NCBI RefSeq assembly: GCF_007828045.1
Contig: NZ_VITN01000007.1
Span: 62,001 to 126,000 of the forward strand
Source: Nitrospirillum amazonense
GTDB taxonomy: Bacteria; Pseudomonadota; Alphaproteobacteria; Azospirillales; Azospirillaceae
DNA length: 64,000 nucleotides
Reading direction: 5' to 3'
The translations under genes and the position numbers were made by a program. The notes under the pieces are model-generated. The model was not told the DNA's origin. It did not search any database and was given only the letters and a program-made list of their open reading frames with translations. Positions 39,962 to 48,405 of this stretch are shown here, in pieces (within the stretch, counting starts at the first letter, position 1; every line of letters starts with the position of its first letter).

Positions 39962-41132
39962 GCCCGGCTGAGCCCGACTGGCGGGACGCGGCGTACAAGC
40001 TCTGCAGGTCGTCGATGACGGCGCCGTGCGGCCGCCTGTCGGCCAGGGCGGCGCGGATCAGGGCCGAGGCCGCCGTCTGGAAGGGAATGGCGCCGGGGTG
40101 GCGGGGCCGGACGAAGGCCGCCTCCAGCGTGGCGGCGGTGTCGCGGTAGAAGCCGCCCCAATGGTCGTTGACGCGCGCGTCGGCCCAGGCGGAGCGCAGG
40201 CTGGGCTGGCCGTCATGGTCGGGGATGAAGCCCGCCTGCGTCGCTGCCGACATCAGCCAGCGCAGATGGTCCAGCAAGGCCGGGGTAACCTGGGCGCGGG
40301 TGGTGATGCCGATGCCCGTGCCACCCAGGGTCGATCCCGGCCGGCCCCCCGGCACCCGCCGGGGGGCGTCGGCATAGCGCAGCGGGTGGCCGCCCGCCCC
40401 GGCGCGGGTGTAGTTGACGTAGCCGTAGATCAGCGGGCACAGCGCCACATCGTCCGCCACCGCCATGCGGCCCAGGATGCCGATGGGGTTCAGGTCGGCC
40501 AGGGCCGCTGGGCTGGTCGCCGCCAGCCGCGCCATCAGGTCCAGCGCCGCCGTGCCCGTCGCCCGCCCGACGAAGCGCTCAGGATCCGCCTCCGCCGGTG
40601 GTTCGCCCAGGGCCACGCAGATGGACTGGAACGACAGGGCCGCGTGCGGCCCGGCCAGCGATAGCGCCACCGGATGGCGGCCGGCCAGGGCCACCACCTC
40701 ACCCCAGGTTACCGGCGGCGGCCCGTCGACCAGGTCGGGACGGTAGGCCATGACTTGGGTGGCGGCGTCCAGCGGCAGGGCCCAGTGCCGGCCACCGTAG
40801 CGATAGCTGGACAGGCAGGGGCCGATGACCTCCCGCCCCCACGCCGCGATCTCCTCGGCGCCGAACAGCGCCTCCAGCGGCACCAGGCCCCCGCCGGCCA
40901 CGGCGTCGCCCACATGGGGATGGTCCAGCACGATCAGATCGTAGCGCCGGCACAGATCCGCGATGGGGTGCTTCTCGAAGTCCTCCAGCGAGTGACGATC
41001 CCAGGACAGGGACAGCCCGTCGCGCGCCGGGTCCAGCGCACCGGCCGCCGCCGCCAGGGCGTTGTAGCCGCGCCGGTGGTCCCAGGTCAGAGCACGGTAA
41101 TGGGGCACGTCATTCGACATCGGGCGGCTCAC
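39948..41132 (-). CDS. Family 1 extracellular-solute-binding-like protein without signal peptide
   Basis: A 394-aa protein with the family 1 sugar-binding-protein pattern: IADLCRRYDLIVLDHPHVGDAV, LSSYRYGGRHWALPLDAATQVMAYRPDLV, and GTGIGITTRAQ. It has no signal peptide or lipobox: the N-terminus is MSNDVPHYRALTWDHRRG, soluble and charged. No ABC permease or ATPase gene lies in the window. The fold therefore seems to be used in the cytoplasm, perhaps as a ligand-binding or enzyme-associated subunit. The start is GTG 41132 (4-bp overlap with the CaiB stop) or ATG 41120. It is tightly coupled to CaiB before and enoyl-CoA hydratase after. Confidence 0.75.
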   Translation of the reverse strand: MSRPMSNDVPHYRALTWDHRRGYNALAAAAGALDPARDGLSLSWDRHSLEDFEKHPIADLCRRYDLIVLDHPHVGDAVAGGGLVPLEALFGAEEIAAWGREVIGPCLSSYRYGGRHWALPLDAATQVMAYRPDLVDGPPPVTWGEVVALAGRHPVALSLAGPHAALSFQSICVALGEPPAEADPERFVGRATGTAALDLMARLAATSPAALADLNPIGILGRMAVADDVALCPLIYGYVNYTRAGAGGHPLRYADAPRRVPGGRPGSTLGGTGIGITTRAQVTPALLDHLRWLMSAATQAGFIPDHDGQPSLRSAWADARVNDHWGGFYRDTAATLEAAFVRPRHPGAIPFQTAASALIRAALADRRPHGAVIDDLQSLYAASRQSGSAGHGER

Positions 41133-42316
41133 GGCGCCCCGACGACACCGGCGGCCAGCAGCCGCTCGATATCCGCCTGCGACAGGGACAGCCCCTCCAG
41201 TACCTCGCGCGTGTGCTCGCCCACCAGGGGGGCGCCCCGTTCCAGTGCTGCCGGCGTCTTGGAGAAGCGGATGGGGAAGCCCGGCGTCTTCACCCGGCCT
41301 TCGGTCGGGTGGTCATAGGTGATGAAGGTGCCGTTGTGGGCGATCTGCGGATCGGCCACCAGGTCGGCGTAGCCGTAGACCGGCCCGCACCAGATGTCAT
41401 GGGCGCGGAACAGCTCCAGCCACTCGGCGGAACTGCGGCCCAACAGCCGGATGCGGATGCAGGCGAAAATCTCGTCGCGGAACTTCCAGCTGTCCGCCTC
41501 GTCGTTCAGCCCCTGCAAAAACGGCTCGTCGATCAGCCGGCCCAGCTTGTCCAGGCCGGCCATGGCGACGACGATATAGCCGTCGCTCGTCTTGAATACG
41601 CCGTAGGGGGCGCGGATGTAGCAATGGGCGTGCGCCTCGGCGGAGCGGGTCTGCGGCTTGTTGCCCACGGTGAAGACGGACAGTTCCTGCATCTGGAGGG
41701 TGGTGATGGCGTCCAGCATGTTGACCTGGACCAGTTGCCCCTCGCCCGTCCGTTCCCGGTGCAGCAGGGCGGCCAGCGCACCCTCGAACGCCGTGTAGGC
41801 GGTGATGGCGTCCACCAGGTACTGGCCGGCCGGCTGCGGCGGCTGGTCGGCGCTGCCGGCCGACAGCATGGCACCGGACAGCGCCTGCAACAGCAGGTCC
41901 TGCCCCGGGTAGTTCACATAAGGGCCGTCCTCGCCATAGCCGGACATGGAGACATAGACCAGGCCTGGGTTGATGGCCGACAGCGTCCCGTAATCCACGC
42001 CCAGGCGCTTGGCCACGCCGGGGCGGTAGTTCTGCAGGAAGACGTCGGCGTCCTTCACCAGGTCCAGCAGGATCTGCCGACCCTCCGGCGCCTTCAGGTC
42101 CACGGCGAGGGAGCGCTTGTTGCGGTTCAGCGACAGGAAGGAGACGTTGATCTTGTTGCCGCGTGCGCCGCCGGCCGAGGCGTGGCGCTGCCATTCGCCG
42201 CTGGTCGGTTCCACCTTGATGACATCGGCGCCGAGATCGCCCAGGCGCTGCGCCGCGAAGGGGCCGGCCATAGCGATGGAACAATCGATAACGCGGTATC
42301 CGCTGAGGATGCCCAT
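41129..42316 (-). CDS. CaiB/BaiF (class III) CoA-transferase
   Basis: A 395-aa family III CoA-transferase. Nucleophile Asp140 lies in NYPGQDLLLQALSG; LGDLGADVIKVEPTSGEW, NRNKRSLAVDLKAPEG and VFLQNYRPGVAKRLGVDY are the family hallmarks. It is not the same subgroup as the transferase at 22335 (the active-site loops differ). It is coupled by 4 bp to the solute-binding-like gene and followed by an enoyl-CoA hydratase. It would activate an organic acid, perhaps a sugar-derived or hydroxy acid given the epimerase and SDR upstream; the substrate is not predicted. Confidence 0.92.
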   Translation of the reverse strand: MGILSGYRVIDCSIAMAGPFAAQRLGDLGADVIKVEPTSGEWQRHASAGGARGNKINVSFLSLNRNKRSLAVDLKAPEGRQILLDLVKDADVFLQNYRPGVAKRLGVDYGTLSAINPGLVYVSMSGYGEDGPYVNYPGQDLLLQALSGAMLSAGSADQPPQPAGQYLVDAITAYTAFEGALAALLHRERTGEGQLVQVNMLDAITTLQMQELSVFTVGNKPQTRSAEAHAHCYIRAPYGVFKTSDGYIVVAMAGLDKLGRLIDEPFLQGLNDEADSWKFRDEIFACIRIRLLGRSSAEWLELFRAHDIWCGPVYGYADLVADPQIAHNGTFITYDHPTEGRVKTPGFPIRFSKTPAALERGAPLVGEHTREVLEGLSLSQADIERLLAAGVVGAP

Positions 42317-42390
42317 GATGGTGTCGTCCTAGGACAAATTGAAATGGAAAGGAGGTGGCGGCTCAGGCAAATGGGGCCCGGGCAAAGGGC

Positions 42391-43152
42391 TCAGTGCATG
42401 ACCCAGCCGCCATCGACGTTCAGGGTCTGGCCGCTGATGAAGCCGGCGGCGTCCGACGCCAGGAAAGACAGGGCAGCCGCGATGTCGCCGGGGTGGCCGC
42501 GCCGCTTCACCGACTGATGGTCCAGCACGAAGCGGGTGTAGCCCTCCGGATCCGGGTGGATCTTCTCCGCGTCCGTGGGGAAGGCGCCGGGGGACAGGGC
42601 GTTGACGGTGACGCCATAGGCGCCGAATTCCCGCGCCCAGGCCCGCGTCAGGCCGACCAGGGCGCCCTTGGACGCGACGTAGGGCGACAGGTTGGCCCAG
42701 CCGCCGTAGAAGGTGATGCTGGCGATGTTGATGATGCGGCCCCATCCCCGGGCCCGCATATGGGGCAGCGCCACCTGCACCGCCACGATGCCGGCGTCGA
42801 CGTTCACGCGCTGGACCGCCTGGTGATCCTCCACGCTGTAGTCCTCGAACGGCTTCGCCGGATAGATCGCGGCGTTGTTGATGACCACGTCCAGCCCGCC
42901 CAGTGCCGCCGCCTGGTCCGCCAGCACGGCGCGGAAGCCCGTCAGGTCCGACAGGTCGGCTTTAAGGGGCACCAGCCGGCCGGCGTCGATGCCGGCGGCG
43001 GCGTCCGCCAGGGCCGCCAGGGCCGCCAGCTTGGCGGCGTCATGATCGACGGCCAGCACGGTGGCGCCCTCGCGCAGAAAATGCAGGGTGGCGGGCAGGC
43101 CCAGGCCGCCGGCGGCACCGGTGTACAGGATGGTCTTGGCCCCGATGGACAT
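42391..43152 (-). CDS. SDR-family oxidoreductase
   Basis: A 253-aa classical short-chain dehydrogenase. The nucleotide motif TGAAGGLGLP lies near residue 12, NNAA near 87, the catalytic Ser in NIASITFYGG near 138, and Tyr-x-x-x-Lys as YVASKGALVGL near 151. ATG 43152 has GAGGAGG seven bases upstream, which decides the start over the GTG at 43167. The gene directly follows the DUF4432 epimerase gene (11 bp) and precedes CaiB after 74 bp. A sugar or sugar-acid dehydrogenase is the natural guess. Confidence 0.9.
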   Translation of the reverse strand: MSIGAKTILYTGAAGGLGLPATLHFLREGATVLAVDHDAAKLAALAALADAAAGIDAGRLVPLKADLSDLTGFRAVLADQAAALGGLDVVINNAAIYPAKPFEDYSVEDHQAVQRVNVDAGIVAVQVALPHMRARGWGRIINIASITFYGGWANLSPYVASKGALVGLTRAWAREFGAYGVTVNALSPGAFPTDAEKIHPDPEGYTRFVLDHQSVKRRGHPGDIAAALSFLASDAAGFISGQTLNVDGGWVMH

Positions 43153-43163
43153 CGGCTGCCTCC

Positions 43164-44342
43164 TCACGCGCGGATGACGGGGCGGAAGTTGCCCGAGGGA
43201 GGGGGGTAGTCCGCGTCCGGCTGGCGGGCGATGGCCTGGATGCGCGCCACGGACGCGGCCACGGACGCGGCGTCCGGCAGGATGCGGAAGACGCTGTCGT
43301 AGTGCCGCTCCTCCCCATGTTCCAGCCAGATCAGCTCATCGCGCCGCTTGGCGAAGGGCTTGCCGAAGACGTGGTTGGTGGAGGGCTCGATGCCCAGGGC
43401 GTAGTGGCCCTGCTGCAGGTTCTGCCATTCATACAGGACGGGGAACTGGCGCTTGTCCGTCTCCACCTCCAGGCCGAAGCCGATGCCCTCGTTCACCAGG
43501 GCGACGGGCACGCGCGACGCGGCGTCGGCCGCCATCTCATGCTGCCAGACCTGCTCATGGAAATCGCGTTGCGGCGCCGGCAGGGTGCGGTAGCCGACGC
43601 CCTGCTTGCGGTAATCGTCCCCGGCGTGGGAGGCCCAGACCACGTCGCGGATGGGCGCCACATAGCGCGACCCTTCCGCCAGCACCGGGTACCCGACGTT
43701 GATGTGGTAACAGTACATGTGCGGCGTGCGGTAGAAGCCATGGTTGACCACCCGGTCGTGCAGGCGGATCTCATCCGTGCCCACCTTGGCCTCGACCCGG
43801 CGGATCAGGTGCAGGTCCTCCCCGAACACGGTGGACTGCTGCACCACGCCCTCCGCCCACAGCCAACAGTCATCCCCATCCCAGCGCTCGCCATAGCCGG
43901 TCAGGCGGGCGGGAATGGTGCCGATGCGGCCGTGCAGGGAGGATTTGACGCCCGTCCGCGGGCCATAGACGTAATGGTCGGCCGCATCCTCATCCATGAA
44001 CAGGATGTGGTCCAAGCCGCAGGTGACCAGCAGACCAGAGAAGGAGCGGAACCAGCCCAGGCCGCCCTCCCCTTCATACTCATGCAGGCCGGGATGGCGG
44101 AAGCCGGAGGGCGAGTGCCAGCCAACGGCGCGGCCGTTATGCTCGCAATCCGCGATGTCCATGGCCCGGTCGATCAGGACGGTGAAGCGCAGCCCCGTGC
44201 CCGTGCGGAATTCCAGCAGGCGCACGCCGCGCTCGACACCGTCGCCCAGGGTCATCAGCCGCACGCCAGCGAATTGGGAGAGGGAGCCCGTGTGGGCCGC
44301 GACATCGCGGCGGGACCGGACCTGTCCGTAAAGGCTGACCAT
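43164..44342 (-). CDS. DUF4432 family aldose-1-epimerase-like protein
   Basis: A 392-aa protein of the DUF4432 (galactose-mutarotase fold) family. Its supersandwich beta fold is indicated by GVRLLEFRTGTGLRFTVLIDRAMDIADCEHNG near residue 50 (family hallmark), GLLVTCGLDH, HGRIGTIPA, and the C-terminal GIEPSTNHVFGKPFAK. These proteins probably interconvert sugar anomers or related sugar-acid forms. ATG 44342 follows GGAGGA at good spacing; the longer frame to 44501 would cross the promoter region of the divergent mutarotase. It heads the eight-gene minus-strand operon that ends in a beta-helix glycoside hydrolase. Confidence 0.85.
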   Translation of the reverse strand: MVSLYGQVRSRRDVAAHTGSLSQFAGVRLMTLGDGVERGVRLLEFRTGTGLRFTVLIDRAMDIADCEHNGRAVGWHSPSGFRHPGLHEYEGEGGLGWFRSFSGLLVTCGLDHILFMDEDAADHYVYGPRTGVKSSLHGRIGTIPARLTGYGERWDGDDCWLWAEGVVQQSTVFGEDLHLIRRVEAKVGTDEIRLHDRVVNHGFYRTPHMYCYHINVGYPVLAEGSRYVAPIRDVVWASHAGDDYRKQGVGYRTLPAPQRDFHEQVWQHEMAADAASRVPVALVNEGIGFGLEVETDKRQFPVLYEWQNLQQGHYALGIEPSTNHVFGKPFAKRRDELIWLEHGEERHYDSVFRILPDAASVAASVARIQAIARQPDADYPPPSGNFRPVIRA

Positions 44343-44448
44343 CCCCGTATCCTCCGTCAGTCTGGTCTTGAGGACTTGCTTTTTTGGCGCTTGGATTTCG
44401 GGGATTAAGGCCTCCAAACGCGGCCTTGTCAATTCAGAAGCGACATGT

Positions 44449-44460
44449 GATATCTCAGAT
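44449..44460. promoter_or_regulatory. Possible FucR-type GntR half-site
   Basis: GATATCTCAGAT lies in the divergent region between the DUF4432 operon and the mutarotase gene. Its GATATCT core is identical to one arm of the palindrome at 50432-50451. It is weak alone and supported mainly by recurrence. Confidence 0.4.
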
Positions 44461-44488
44461 GACGAAATAAAAACTTCAGAGGCGCAAA

Positions 44489-44845
44489 ATGAGCGACACA
44501 CGCCGGCTGTGCTTCACCGTGGACTTGGCGGACGACGCGGAGTTGATGGCCCGCTACAAGGCCTGGCATGGGCCGGGCGCCGTGCCGAAGCCGGTGGTCG
44601 ACGCCATCCGGAAAGACGGCGTCCGCGACCTGGAAATTTGGCTGTACGGCACGCGCATGGTGCTGATCATGGAGGTGGGACCAGAGTTCGACCCCGTGGC
44701 CAAGGCGGCCAGCGACGCGGCCAACCCCGAGGTCCAGGAATGGGAGCGGCTGATGGGCACCTTCCAGCGGCCCCTGCCCGGCACGCCGGCTGGGCAAACC
44801 TGGGTCGCCATGGAGCGCATCCATTCCCTGAAGGAGCAGTCGTAA
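44489..44845 (+). CDS. L-rhamnose/L-fucose mutarotase (RhaM family)
   Basis: A 118-aa protein of the RhaM-type dimeric alpha/beta-barrel mutarotase family, interconverting alpha and beta anomers of a 6-deoxy-L-hexose. Hallmarks: LCFTVDLADDAELMARYKAWH at the N-terminus, the central IRKDGVRDLEIWLYGTRMVLIMEV, and the C-terminal VQEWERLM. A relative in the Xanthomonas campestris fucose locus acts as L-fucose mutarotase, and the neighbouring fucose pathway genes make that specificity likely here. It is divergent from the DUF4432 operon and convergent with the second beta-helix hydrolase gene. Confidence 0.88.
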   Translation: MSDTRRLCFTVDLADDAELMARYKAWHGPGAVPKPVVDAIRKDGVRDLEIWLYGTRMVLIMEVGPEFDPVAKAASDAANPEVQEWERLMGTFQRPLPGTPAGQTWVAMERIHSLKEQS

Positions 44846-44875
44846 TGAGAGGGGGCGCCGTGAACCCGGCCGCCG

Positions 44876-46993
44876 TCAACGCCGCGGCGCGTCGTCCTGC
44901 TGGACGCCTGAGCGTTCCATCACCGCCCGTGCGCCGGCCGGCCACGGGTCGCCCTTGACCTCGACATTGTCGGCCAGACGGTTGTTGAGATAGTCGGTCA
45001 GCGTTCCCCGCGCCCGCCCGTCGCGGAACCAGTTGCCCAAGGCCACATCGTCCATGGCGGTGCGGCGGGGAAGGTTGAAGTCCAGGGTGTTGACGTTCAG
45101 CCAGACATCGACCCGGTCGACGACGTTGTTGCGCACCGTCAGGTACCGCGACCCTTCGTCCAGGTAGATGCCGATGCCGCCGGGAACGTCGTAAATGTAA
45201 TTCTCGGCGATCAGGCCGCCGGGATCGGCCGAAAGATGGTAGATGGCGCCGCCGTCCCCATACCATTGCTTCACGGAATGCACGCGGTTCCCGAAGATGA
45301 CGGCGTCGCGCAGGATGGTGGGCGTGTCGTAGACCAAATTGCCCGGCTGGTCGTAATAACCGCGTTCCCGCGTCCGATAGGCTGAGCTTCCGCCCGGGTC
45401 GTTGACGCCCCAGCCCCAGCCGACATCAATCCCGTCATAGGGCGTGTCGGACACGTCGTTATGCAGGATCACCGGCGCCGTCGCATAGGTGACCAGGATG
45501 GCCGCCTGCTCCCGATAGTCTTGCGACACGGTCCTGATCCGGTTGTTGCGGATCAGGATGTCGCGGACAGCCATTTCGGGACGCGGCGGATGGTGGGCAT
45601 CCGGCGTGACGCCGCCCACCATGATGGCGCCGCCAGACAGGTCGGTGAACAGGTTGCGCGACACCTCGACGGCGATGGCGCCCAGCCCGATGCCGCTGTC
45701 ATTGGCATCGGCATTGTTGCCGATGCCCAGCGCCACCTGCCCCAGATGCGCGAACTCGCCCCCCTCGAACAGGATGCGGGTCGCGGCGGCCACCTGGATC
45801 GCCGCCGGCTGCTGGCGCCAATGGTTGCGGGCGGCCTCGAACGCCCAGCAGCCCCACGAGCAGTCCCGTATCGGTTCCTGGGGATAGCCGGGAAGGTGGC
45901 CGGCCAGGAACGCGCCGCTCTGCTGGCTGGCATAGCCTTGCGGGCCGGATGGTTCCAGCCAGCTGGTATGCTGAAAGCTCACCCCCTTGAACTGCAGATC
46001 CTTGACCGGCGCGTCATAGGTGCCGGCAATGGAAACCAGCATCGACAGGCGCGGCAGAACCACCGACGCCGTCGCCATCTCCTCTCCGGCGCGGGGCTTG
46101 TAGTAGAGACGGCCGGCGGCTGGGTCTGCATACCACTGGCCGGGCTCCCGCAGGAAGGCCAGGGCGTTGACCAGAAAAAGCCGGGCGGAGGCCTCCGAAA
46201 CCGGCCGGGCGATGGTGTCATAGCCGATGATGTTGTTCCGCCAGCCCGGCTGCTGCATGACGATGCGGTCGCCCTCGATCCGTTCCACCATCGCGTGCCG
46301 ATCCGTGAACCACCCCGTACCCTCGACCTCGATCCGCCTCTGGTCCGGCACGTCGGCCAGGCCCCGCCAGGCCGGGTCGATGATTTCCATCCCCCAGTCG
46401 TGGAAGCGGAAGGCTTGGCGCCCCACCTCCAGCGTCGCCCGCCAGGCCAGCCGGTCATTGACCCAGATCTGGCGCGGATCGACGCCACGCGGGATGTCGG
46501 CCGCCCATATCCCCTTGGCCGGGTCGGCCAACCGCCAGCCGGTCACCCTGTCGCCCCCGGAAATCACCGGCTTGGCCCGGTCCGCCGCCTCCCAGCGCAC
46601 CAGGTGGCCCGCCTGCCCGCCATCAGCCGGGGAGAAGCGCAACGGCTCCGCCAGGCGGTAGACCCCGTCGGCCAGCCGTACGATGACATCCCGGTCGCGG
46701 TTCAGGTCCCGCACGGCGGCCTGGGCACGGGCCGGCGTGGCGAAGGGATGGGCCGGCGACCCGTCGCCCGTGTCGGACCCGGTGGGCGATACCGACAGGA
46801 CCACGGGCGGCGACGGGGACCGTTGCGGGATCCTGATGGTGGCCAGCAGCTTTTCCCCGTACAGCCGTTCCGGCTGATGGCCGGGCGGCAGGTCGGGGGT
46901 GGGCAGGTCGGGGGTAGATGGTGTCTGCGACCACCCCGGCGCCGATGTCAAAAGCAAGGCCAACAGGCCGAGACGCGCCGCATATGATCCCAT
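44876..46993 (-). CDS. Secreted right-handed beta-helix glycoside hydrolase, GH141-like, copy 2
   Basis: A 705-aa exported protein with a signal peptide (about 1-22, ending GWSQ) and a Pro-rich linker. The GH141-like N-terminal module is VLSVSPTGSDTGDGSPAHPF, VIVRLADGVYRLAEPL and PVISGGDRVTGWRLADP. Beta-helix coils follow, including DGIDVGWGWGVNDPGG, GDGGAIYHLSADPGG and GIYLDEGSRYLTVRNNVV. It shares these blocks and overall order with copy 1 at 35221, so the two are paralogues. It is the last gene of the operon dehydratase / lactonase / MFS / hydrolase. In an L-fucose locus the parsimonious role is release of L-fucose from a plant or algal glycan. The specificity is inferred; other beta-helix polysaccharide lyases or hydrolases are the alternative. 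Confidence 0.82.
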   Translation of the reverse strand: MGSYAARLGLLALLLTSAPGWSQTPSTPDLPTPDLPPGHQPERLYGEKLLATIRIPQRSPSPPVVLSVSPTGSDTGDGSPAHPFATPARAQAAVRDLNRDRDVIVRLADGVYRLAEPLRFSPADGGQAGHLVRWEAADRAKPVISGGDRVTGWRLADPAKGIWAADIPRGVDPRQIWVNDRLAWRATLEVGRQAFRFHDWGMEIIDPAWRGLADVPDQRRIEVEGTGWFTDRHAMVERIEGDRIVMQQPGWRNNIIGYDTIARPVSEASARLFLVNALAFLREPGQWYADPAAGRLYYKPRAGEEMATASVVLPRLSMLVSIAGTYDAPVKDLQFKGVSFQHTSWLEPSGPQGYASQQSGAFLAGHLPGYPQEPIRDCSWGCWAFEAARNHWRQQPAAIQVAAATRILFEGGEFAHLGQVALGIGNNADANDSGIGLGAIAVEVSRNLFTDLSGGAIMVGGVTPDAHHPPRPEMAVRDILIRNNRIRTVSQDYREQAAILVTYATAPVILHNDVSDTPYDGIDVGWGWGVNDPGGSSAYRTRERGYYDQPGNLVYDTPTILRDAVIFGNRVHSVKQWYGDGGAIYHLSADPGGLIAENYIYDVPGGIGIYLDEGSRYLTVRNNVVDRVDVWLNVNTLDFNLPRRTAMDDVALGNWFRDGRARGTLTDYLNNRLADNVEVKGDPWPAGARAVMERSGVQQDDAPRR

Positions 46994-47037
46994 CGCTCAC
47001 CCCCCCTTACAGGCTTTGTTTTCAATACGCCGGCGCC

Positions 47038-48324
47038 TCAGCGGACCGACCGGATCGGCAACACGAAGAACGAGGAGGCGAAGACGAAGAGGATGGCCGC
47101 GATGAACAGCACGCTGTAATCGCCGCCGGACAGGCCCAGCAACCAGGCCGACATGACGGGGCTGATGGCCTGCGGAATATTGATGGCCGTGGTCAGGATG
47201 CCCAGATCCTTGCCGGTGGACCCGGTGTCCCGGGGCAGCACCTGGGTCATCAGCGCCATGTCCACCGCCGTGAACGCGCCGTAGCCCAGCCCGACGATGC
47301 CGGCATAAAGGTACATCCCCTCCACCGTCGGGGTGATCAGCGGGACCACGCAGGCCGCCGCCATGATGACGGAGGAGAAGAAGACGAAGGGCTTGCGCCG
47401 CCCCACCCTGTCCGACAGGAAGCCGGAGACCAAACCGGAGAACAGCAGCATGACGAAGGTGATGGCGGAGATGTTGCCGATGACGACGTTGGCCTGGTCC
47501 ACCGACAGCTGGATGTAGTCCCGCAGGATGTAGAGCTGGTAGGTCACCACCCCCTGGTATCCCATATAGATCGTGAAGCGGCCCAGGAAGGCCCAGCCGA
47601 AATCGGGATGCTTGCGCGGATCGATCCAGAAGCTGCGCAGGAAGCCCGGCAGGCTGAAGGGCGCGGGCTTGAGATGTGCTGATGGCACCTCACGGTTCAG
47701 GAAAACGAAGGCGACGCAGCAGGCCGCGACGGCCAGGGCGAAGACCAGGTAGCCCAGCACCAGCTGGCCGGCCAGCTGCCCCGCCACGATGATGCCCACC
47801 GTGCCGCCGGCCGTCATGCCCGCCCCGATGAAGCCCGAGGCGGTCCCCCGGTTGGCCGGCGCGAAGCGGTCGGCCACCACGGTGGACAGCGGCCCCTGCA
47901 TGGCGTTGTAGGCGATGGCCGCCATCACCCACAGCACGGTGATGGACCACAGGGACGTGACCAGCGACACGCCGAACAGGCACATGGACCCGATGAGGGA
48001 GGCCAGGGCGATCCACGGCGACCGCCGGCCCCAGCGCGACCGGGTGCGGTCGGACAGGGCGCCGGCGATGGGGGTGGTCAGCGTCGAGAAGATGGACGTG
48101 ATGGACATGACGATGGCGAGGTTCGCCGCCTTCGCCGCCGGATCCAGCGCCGCCACCTGGTTCGGCAGCAGCACCGAGATGACCCCATTGTAGAGGGCCA
48201 GCAGCACGAAAAAATTGATCAGCAGCGACCAGAGCAGGACCCAACGCCGCCGACCCGCGACATGCTGGCTGGTGTCTTCCGCCGGGGCGGAGGGAAGGGG
48301 GACGTACATGGGAATGTCGCTCAT
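47038..48324 (-). CDS. MFS transporter, probable L-fucose or oligosaccharide importer
   Basis: A 428-aa MFS protein with twelve predicted helices. It has GALSDRTRSRWGRRSPWIALASL in loop 2-3 and SGFLSDRVGRRKPF in loop 8-9, features shared with sugar-type MFS carriers near the GPH/melibiose-like and VPS-like groups. It is not a FucP homologue by eye. It lies in the minus-strand operon between the lactonase (81 bp before) and the GH141-like hydrolase (44 bp after), so the cargo is probably L-fucose or a fucosyl compound. Confidence 0.85.
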   Translation of the reverse strand: MSDIPMYVPLPSAPAEDTSQHVAGRRRWVLLWSLLINFFVLLALYNGVISVLLPNQVAALDPAAKAANLAIVMSITSIFSTLTTPIAGALSDRTRSRWGRRSPWIALASLIGSMCLFGVSLVTSLWSITVLWVMAAIAYNAMQGPLSTVVADRFAPANRGTASGFIGAGMTAGGTVGIIVAGQLAGQLVLGYLVFALAVAACCVAFVFLNREVPSAHLKPAPFSLPGFLRSFWIDPRKHPDFGWAFLGRFTIYMGYQGVVTYQLYILRDYIQLSVDQANVVIGNISAITFVMLLFSGLVSGFLSDRVGRRKPFVFFSSVIMAAACVVPLITPTVEGMYLYAGIVGLGYGAFTAVDMALMTQVLPRDTGSTGKDLGILTTAINIPQAISPVMSAWLLGLSGGDYSVLFIAAILFVFASSFFVLPIRSVR

Positions 48325-48405
48325 CTTTGGTTGATCTCTCCCTGACTGCCGTCATGACCGGCCCTCTTGGGTGGGGCCGCTGTCGATTGACTGTCTATCG
48401 ATGCA

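Noticed and set aside
39948-41132. ABC transporter periplasmic component
   Set aside because: No signal peptide or lipobox and no permease or ATPase genes in the window.
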